From: Cutibacterium equinum
GTDB lineage: Bacteria > Actinomycetota > Actinomycetes > Propionibacteriales > Propionibacteriaceae
DNA length: 64,000 bases
Direction: 5' to 3'
Assembly (NCBI RefSeq): GCF_028021195.1
Contig: NZ_CP115668.1
Span: forward strand, 1,364,001-1,428,000
Shown: one piece after another, positions 59,336-64,000 of the stretch
Numbering within the stretch: the stretch's first letter is position 1
Layout: each line of letters opens with the position of its first letter
Translations under genes and position numbers: made by a program
The notes under the pieces: model-generated
Databases searched by the model: none
Told to the model about the DNA's origin: nothing
What the model saw: the letters and a program-made list of their open reading frames with translations, nothing else

Positions 59336-60109
59336 TCAGTCCTCCTTGCCGTCATGCTTGAACAGCGAGGCGATGAGGTCACGGTTGAGCTGGCTGATGG
59401 ACTCCAGCGGGATACCCTTCGGGCACACCGAGGCGCACTCACCAATGTTGGTGCAGCCACCGAATCCCTCAGCGTCGTTCTGGGCAGCCATGGCCTTGAC
59501 ACGACGCATCCGCTCCGGCTGACCCTGCGGAAGCATGGCCAGGTGGGTGATCTTCGCCGAGGTGAACAGCATCGAGGAGCCGTTCGGGCAGGCAGCCACA
59601 CACGCGCCACAGCCGATGCAGGTAGCGGCGTCGAAGGAGCGGTCCGAACGCTTCTTGTTGACCTGGACAGCGTGAGCGTCAGGGGCGGCACCGGTGTTCA
59701 CCGAGATGTAGCCACCAGCCTGGATGACACGGTCGAGGGCCGTGCGGTCCACGATGAGGTCGCGCAGGATCGGGAAGGCGCCCGACTTCCAGGGCTCAAT
59801 CGTGATGGTCGAGCCATCAGCGAAGGAGCGCATGTGCAACTGGCAGGTGGTGGTACGCACCGGCTGGGCGACGCCCATGCCACCGTGCGGCACACCGTTG
59901 ATGACGACGCCACACTGACCGCAGATACCCTCGCGGCAGTCTGAGTCGAACGCCACCGGGTCCTCCCCCTGAGCGGTGAGGTTCTCGTTGAGAAGGTCCA
60001 GCATCTCCAGGAAGGACATGTCGCCGGAGACACCGTCCAGGGTGTACTCGACGAGACGGCCCTGATCCTGGGTGTTGCGCTGGCGCCAGATTCGCAGGTT
60101 GATCTTCAC
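59336..60109 (-). CDS. sdhB: Succinate dehydrogenase/fumarate reductase iron-sulfur subunit
   Basis: The 257-residue subunit carries electrons from flavin to quinone. The [2Fe-2S] ligands are in [18 protein letters not shown] and a later TCQLH. The [4Fe-4S] and [3Fe-4S] ligands are in [15 protein letters not shown] and [15 protein letters not shown]. Overlaps sdhA by four bases. With a diheme SdhC this is the b558 type found in Bacillus, Wolinella and actinobacteria. It could work in either direction. Confidence 0.94.
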   Translation of the reverse strand: MKINLRIWRQRNTQDQGRLVEYTLDGVSGDMSFLEMLDLLNENLTAQGEDPVAFDSDCREGICGQCGVVINGVPHGGMGVAQPVRTTTCQLHMRSFADGSTITIEPWKSGAFPILRDLIVDRTALDRVIQAGGYISVNTGAAPDAHAVQVNKKRSDRSFDAATCIGCGACVAACPNGSSMLFTSAKITHLAMLPQGQPERMRRVKAMAAQNDAEGFGGCTNIGECASVCPKGIPLESISQLNRDLIASLFKHDGKED

Positions 60110-62133
60110 TTGTAGCTCCTCTGCTTGACCTGGATGGACTTGTAGACCAGCGGCTCCTTGTGCAGGGTCGGCTTGTGACCCTCACCCGTCCACTCCCAGG
60201 CAGCGACGTACTGGAACTGGTCGTCGTGGCGCAGAGCCTCACCCTCCTCGGTCTGGGACTCAGCGCGGAAGTGACCGCCACAGGACTCGCGACGATGCAG
60301 GGCATCGATGCACATCAGCTCACCGAGCTCCAGGAAGTCGGCGAGACGTCCGGCACGCTCGAGAGTCTGGTTGAGTTCCTCGTTGACGCCGGTCACCTTG
60401 ACGTTGGTCCAGAACTCGTTGCGCAGGTTACGGATGAGACCAATGGCCTTGATGAGGCCGGCCTCGTTGCGCTCCATGCCGCAGTACTCCCACATGATGT
60501 GGCCGAGCTCCTTGTGGATCGAGTCGACGGTACGAGTTCCGTTGATCGTCAGGAGCTTGTTGATGCGGCTCTCGACACCCTGACGGGCCTCGACGGCGGC
60601 CGGGTGCTTCTCGTCCACCGGGCCGAACTTCGGGGCGTCAGCCAGGTAGTCGGTGATGGTGTTGGGCAGCACCCAGTAACCATCCGCAAGGCCCTGCATC
60701 AGGGCCGAGGCACCGAGTCGGTTGGCCCCGTGGTCGGAGAAGTTGGCCTCGCCGCAGACGAACAGACCCGGGATGGTCGACTGCAGGTCGTAATCGACCC
60801 ACAGGCCACCCATGGTGTAGTGCACAGCGGGGTAAATACGCATCGGAACCTCGTACGGGTTCTCGTCGGTGATCCGCTGGTACATGTCGAACAGGTTGCC
60901 GTACTTCTTCTCGACGGCGTCCTTGCCCATGCGCTGGATGGCCTCGGAGAAGTCGAGGTACACACCACGGGCGCGCATGTGCTCGGTGCCGTCCGAGTCG
61001 ATCTCGCGGACCTTCGGGCCCACGCCGCGACCCTCGTCACAGCGGTACTTGGCCTGACGGGAGGCGATGTCACGAGGAACCAGGTTGCCGAAGGACGGGT
61101 AGATACGCTCCAAGTAGTAGTCGCGATCTTCCTCGGGGATGTCACGGGGGTCCTTCTCGCAATCCTCGGCACGCTTGGGCACCCAGATGCGACCGTCGTT
61201 ACGCAGCGACTCCGACATCAAGGTCAGCTTCGACTGGTTCTCGCCGTGAACCGGGATGCAGGTCGGGTGGATCTGCGTGTAGCACGGGTTACCGAAGTAG
61301 GCGCCCTTGCGGTGGGCGCGCCACGAAGCAGTGACGTTGCAGCCCATGGCGTTGGTCGACAGGAAGAAGACGTTGCCGTAACCGCCGGTGGCCAGGACGA
61401 CGGCGTCGCCGAACCACTCCTCGATCTTGCCGGTCACCATGTCACGGGTCACGATGCCGCGAGCACGACCATCGGCCACGATGAGCTCGACCATCTCGTG
61501 ACGGGTATGCATGTGGACGGTTCCGGCGTGGACCTGACGCTCAAGGGCCTGGTAGGCACCGATGAGCAGCTGCTGACCCGTCTGTCCACGAGCATAGAAG
61601 GTGCGCTGCACCTGGACGCCGCCGAAGGAGCGGTTGTCGAGCAGGCCGCCGTACTCACGGGCGAACGGAACACCCTGGGCGACGCACTGGTCGATGATGT
61701 TGGCGCTCACCGCGGCCAGACGGTAGACGTTCGTCTCGCGAGAGCGGTAGTCGCCGCCCTTCACGGTGTCGTAGAACAGGCGGTAGACCGAGTCACCGTC
61801 GTTCTTGTAGTTCTTCGCGGCGTTGATACCACCCTGGGCGGCGATGGAGTGGGCACGGCGCGGAGAGTCCTGGTAGCAGAAGTTCTCGACGCGGTAACCA
61901 GCCTCACCAAGGGTGGCAGCAGCGGCGCCACCAGCCAGACCGGTGCCCACGATGATGACGGTCATCTTGCGGCGGTTGGCCGGGTTGACCAGGCGAGAGG
62001 TGAACTGACGATCAGTCCAGATCTTGTCGATCGGAAGGTCGTGGTTGGCCTTGGTGTCATGAATCTCGTCGCCGGTCGTCCAGTACTGGTCGGCCAGAGC
62101 GGCGTTGTTGTTCGACGAAACAGTTGCAGTCAT
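60106..62133 (-). CDS. sdhA: Succinate dehydrogenase/fumarate reductase flavoprotein subunit
   Basis: The 675-residue flavoprotein has the FAD-binding [24 protein letters not shown] and the His that anchors FAD covalently in [17 protein letters not shown]. Substrate-site features include [13 protein letters not shown] and [19 protein letters not shown] at 62131-62133 shares a base with the sdhC stop (TGATG). Full length for the b558-type family, about 640-680. Confidence 0.95.
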   Translation of the reverse strand: MTATVSSNNNAALADQYWTTGDEIHDTKANHDLPIDKIWTDRQFTSRLVNPANRRKMTVIIVGTGLAGGAAAATLGEAGYRVENFCYQDSPRRAHSIAAQGGINAAKNYKNDGDSVYRLFYDTVKGGDYRSRETNVYRLAAVSANIIDQCVAQGVPFAREYGGLLDNRSFGGVQVQRTFYARGQTGQQLLIGAYQALERQVHAGTVHMHTRHEMVELIVADGRARGIVTRDMVTGKIEEWFGDAVVLATGGYGNVFFLSTNAMGCNVTASWRAHRKGAYFGNPCYTQIHPTCIPVHGENQSKLTLMSESLRNDGRIWVPKRAEDCEKDPRDIPEEDRDYYLERIYPSFGNLVPRDIASRQAKYRCDEGRGVGPKVREIDSDGTEHMRARGVYLDFSEAIQRMGKDAVEKKYGNLFDMYQRITDENPYEVPMRIYPAVHYTMGGLWVDYDLQSTIPGLFVCGEANFSDHGANRLGASALMQGLADGYWVLPNTITDYLADAPKFGPVDEKHPAAVEARQGVESRINKLLTINGTRTVDSIHKELGHIMWEYCGMERNEAGLIKAIGLIRNLRNEFWTNVKVTGVNEELNQTLERAGRLADFLELGELMCIDALHRRESCGGHFRAESQTEEGEALRHDDQFQYVAAWEWTGEGHKPTLHKEPLVYKSIQVKQRSYK

Positions 62134-62849
62134 CAGGAGATCACCCCGAACAGGATCAGGAAGGGAGGAACCATGAAGCCCACGAGGATCACGATGGCGA
62201 CGATCCAGGAGCACACGCGCAGCACAGCGCGAGCAGTACCGGAGACGTTGACACCGAGGGTCGCGAAGGCGCTCCAGAAACCGTGGGAAACGTGCATGCA
62301 CACCGCGATGATGGCGATGAGGTAGATGAGCACGAACCACCAGTGGCCGAAGGCCGTGAGCACCATGCCTGCACGCCCGGCCGCGTCAGTCGGCGGGTTG
62401 TTCAACAGATCAGGGCTGATGGTGAACTGCAGCAGGTGAAGGATGAGGAACAGGAAGATGATCCACCCGCCCCAGTACATCGTGCGGGCCGCGTAGGTGT
62501 TCTCCGGGGAGAGGTTCTTCTTCACGGAGTAACGTCCGGCGCCACCGGTGCCGATACGGCGCTGCTTGGTCACGCGAGCCGCCGACCAAATGTGCAGCAC
62601 AATCGCCAGCAACATGAAGATCCGGAAGATCCACAGGAACGACTCCCCCGGAAGGATCGGGTTGAGAATCGTACGCAGGAAGCTGGCGTAGTCGTTGAAC
62701 TCCTGGTTGCTAGCGAGCAACTTCAAGTTGCCGAACATGTGCATGAGCAGGAAGAGGATCAAGATGATGCCGGTGACAGCCATGAGGGCCTTCGCCGCGA
62801 CAGTTGATCGCACTGCTCTCTGATGAGTAGTAAGTGTTGTAGTCGCCAC
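62133..62849 (-). CDS. sdhC: Succinate dehydrogenase cytochrome b558 subunit
   Basis: The 238-residue membrane anchor has five hydrophobic helices and several conserved His that likely ligate two hemes ([29 protein letters not shown]). The single large subunit with no SdhD indicates the type B (b558) anchor. The GTG start is chosen from conservation ([16 protein letters not shown]); its ribosome binding site is poor. The upstream 150 bases are AT-rich and hold the likely sdh promoter. Confidence 0.9.
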   Translation of the reverse strand: MATTTLTTHQRAVRSTVAAKALMAVTGIILILFLLMHMFGNLKLLASNQEFNDYASFLRTILNPILPGESFLWIFRIFMLLAIVLHIWSAARVTKQRRIGTGGAGRYSVKKNLSPENTYAARTMYWGGWIIFLFLILHLLQFTISPDLLNNPPTDAAGRAGMVLTAFGHWWFVLIYLIAIIAVCMHVSHGFWSAFATLGVNVSGTARAVLRVCSWIVAIVILVGFMVPPFLILFGVIS

Positions 62850-63000
62850 GCAGCAAAGACTATCCAAGTAACGGCCCCTTTGCGCCACCACCCCCAGCGT
62901 TTTCAAAATCCGTTGACAACTGCGCTCTGACTAGGTGTTTTGCTCTCGATTAACGCAACATTATTGGTTCGAATTTATGGTGTTATCGACTTCCAATAGA
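62850..63000. promoter_or_regulatory. AT-rich promoter region of sdhCAB
   Basis: This gap between trmD stop and sdhC is clearly more AT-rich than its surroundings (for example CATTATTGGTTCGAATTTATGG). On the minus strand TTGTCA and several TA-rich hexamers occur, but no single promoter is decisive. Confidence 0.4.
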
Positions 63001-63720
63001 TCATCTCCCTGAATCCTCGTCAGTCAGGTCCGGACGACGCTGCCGAGTCAGCCGCAACGACTCCTCCCGTCTCCACTCAGCGATACGGCCGTGATGCCCG
63101 CTCATGAGAACCTCGGGTACGTCCATCCCCCGCCATGACACCGGTCGGGTGAACACCGGGTACTCCAGGAGTCCTTCCTGGCCCGGGGAGAACGACTCCT
63201 CCGCCAGGGACTCGGGATTGCCCATGAATCCGGGGATCAGACGGACGACGGCCTCCGTGATGGCCAGAGCAGCAACCTCTCCCCCATTGACGACGTAGTC
63301 ACCCAGGCTCAATTCATGGACGGTCCACAGCTTTCGTGCGTAGTCGATGACCCGGTGGTCGATCCCCTCGTAACGCCCACAGCAAAAGACGATCCGGGTG
63401 ACCGTCGACAGTTCCTGGGCTGCCGGCTGGGTGAAAGGGACGCCGGAAGGGGTCGGGAAGATGACGTGGACCGATGGATCGGGCTGGGTACCGATGATCT
63501 CGTCGAAGGCCTCACCCCACGGATCAGGCTTCATCACCATGCCGGCGCCACCGCCGCACGGGGTGTCATCGGCGCTGCGATGACGATCATGGGTCCAGTC
63601 ACGCAGGTCATGGGCGTGGACCTCGACCATGCCATTGTCGGCCGCCTTACCCACCAAGGAGATGCCGAGGACGTCGAAGTATCCGGGGAAGATCGACAGA
63701 TAGTCCAGCCTCATCGTCAC
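63001..63720 (-). CDS. trmD: tRNA (guanine-N1)-methyltransferase
   Basis: TrmD methylates G37 of tRNAs reading C in the first codon position, preventing frameshifts. The 239-residue SPOUT enzyme has RLDYLSIFPGYF, GGGAGMVMKPDPW, FCCGRYEGIDHRV and SLGDYVVNGGEVAAL. Start GTG overlaps the rimM stop. Next downstream is sdhC instead of the usual rplS. Confidence 0.95.
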   Translation of the reverse strand: MTMRLDYLSIFPGYFDVLGISLVGKAADNGMVEVHAHDLRDWTHDRHRSADDTPCGGGAGMVMKPDPWGEAFDEIIGTQPDPSVHVIFPTPSGVPFTQPAAQELSTVTRIVFCCGRYEGIDHRVIDYARKLWTVHELSLGDYVVNGGEVAALAITEAVVRLIPGFMGNPESLAEESFSPGQEGLLEYPVFTRPVSWRGMDVPEVLMSGHHGRIAEWRREESLRLTRQRRPDLTDEDSGR

Positions 63721-64000
63721 CTCGCCTCCTCGGCGTCGTCGTCGAGAAGCCCTGGGACACTAGTGACGACGACATGACCGGCAGCAAGGTCGACGGTGGG
63801 AACGAGCTGACTGACGAACGGCACCAGATGTTGCTCACCGTCGACATCAATGACGAGCACATCCTGAGCCGGCATGTGAAGAACATCCTTGACGGACCCC
63901 CGCCTCTGACCGGCCTGGTCAACCACGACCAGCCCGCGCAACTGGCGATCCCAGAACTCATCTGGATCATCAGGTTCCTCATCGGCCACGACGTCGACCA
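63717..64000 (-). CDS. rimM: Ribosome maturation factor RimM, 5' end outside window
   Basis: Only the C-terminal part is present: the end of the RimM N-domain linker (VVADEEPDDPDEFWDRQLRGL) and the PRC-barrel domain (GSVKDVLHMPAQDVLVIDVDGEQHLVPFVSQLVPTVDL). The frame is open to the window edge. A GTG within it looks like a start but is internal, because the conserved DPDEFWD linker lies just after it. RimM assists 30S maturation and sits with trmD as usual. Confidence 0.9.
   Translation of the reverse strand, partial: VDVVADEEPDDPDEFWDRQLRGLVVVDQAGQRRGSVKDVLHMPAQDVLVIDVDGEQHLVPFVSQLVPTVDLAAGHVVVTSVPGLLDDDAEEAR

Noticed and set aside
60160-62325. 721-codon plus-strand ORF opposite sdhA
   Set aside because: It is the antisense frame of a GC-rich gene with third-position bias. 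It lacks any recognisable motif, while the minus strand encodes complete SdhA.
63717-63989. GTG at 63987-63989 as the start of a short complete gene
   Set aside because: The frame is open further upstream and the protein starts in the middle of the RimM linker, so this is the 3' part of rimM.

Overview
The window reads as a chromosomal segment of a GC-rich propionibacterium, most probably Cutibacterium. The reasons are the gene order of a typical actinobacterial core, the actinobacterial rRNA leader sequences, the DUF3090/SCO1664 module, a secreted protein with Pro/Lys/Gly repeats and an LPxTG-like end, and a 16S gene of propionibacterial type. The species cannot be fixed by eye. No phage, IS, CRISPR array or restriction system was seen. 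Nearly all of the window is core genome; what is unusual lies in regulation, in insertions into conserved gene blocks, and in one secreted protein locus. Where start codons were re-chosen, they rest on visible ribosome binding sites and on overlaps with neighbouring stop codons.

Layout. 1-9.5 kb: a partial FKBP lipoprotein gene, then on the minus strand rluB, a ribbon-helix-helix gene, a ParA-like gene, xerD, a Nudix hydrolase, pyrG, recN, nadK and tlyA. 9.5-15.5 kb: a peptide ABC importer (two permeases, one fused double ATPase, one lipoprotein) with a possible 27-codon leader ORF. 15.6-17.5 kb: the biotin ECF transporter bioY-bioM-bioN. 17.6-20.8 kb: a HAD phosphatase, a repeat-rich TPR protein, and a plus-strand methyltransferase. 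21-26.7 kb: an rRNA operon on the minus strand with two promoters and a long terminator stem. 27-30.8 kb: tyrS, argR, a TetR regulator (BioQ-like) divergent from bioB. 30.8-37 kb: infC-rpmI-rplT-trmH-like-pheS-pheT. 37.2-46.3 kb: SseB-like gene, membrane protein, hisE-hisG, pnuC, phosphatase-DUF3090-SCO1664 module, aldo/keto reductase, citrate synthase, M20 peptidase. 46.5-53.6 kb: tRNA-Leu, secreted LPHTG protein, amino-acid permease divergent from alanine dehydrogenase, secreted alpha/beta hydrolase, CsbD-like gene, ogt. 53.6-64 kb: dprA, comM, yraN, DUF2469, rnhB, lepB, rplS, sdhCAB, trmD, partial rimM.

The clearest system that emerges is a small biotin regulon. Two copies of a TTGAAC-N3-GTTCAA type operator overlap the promoter region of bioB beside the TetR gene, and one perfect copy lies in front of bioYMN 12 kb away. 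Other points worth follow-up are an 8-G tract between promoter-like elements upstream of the secreted LPHTG protein, a ParA/RHH pair where scpAB is expected, an ATC start codon in infC behind a leader ORF and hairpin, a consensus CRP site between an amino-acid permease and ald, and DnaA boxes plus a palindrome upstream of yraN-comM-dprA.
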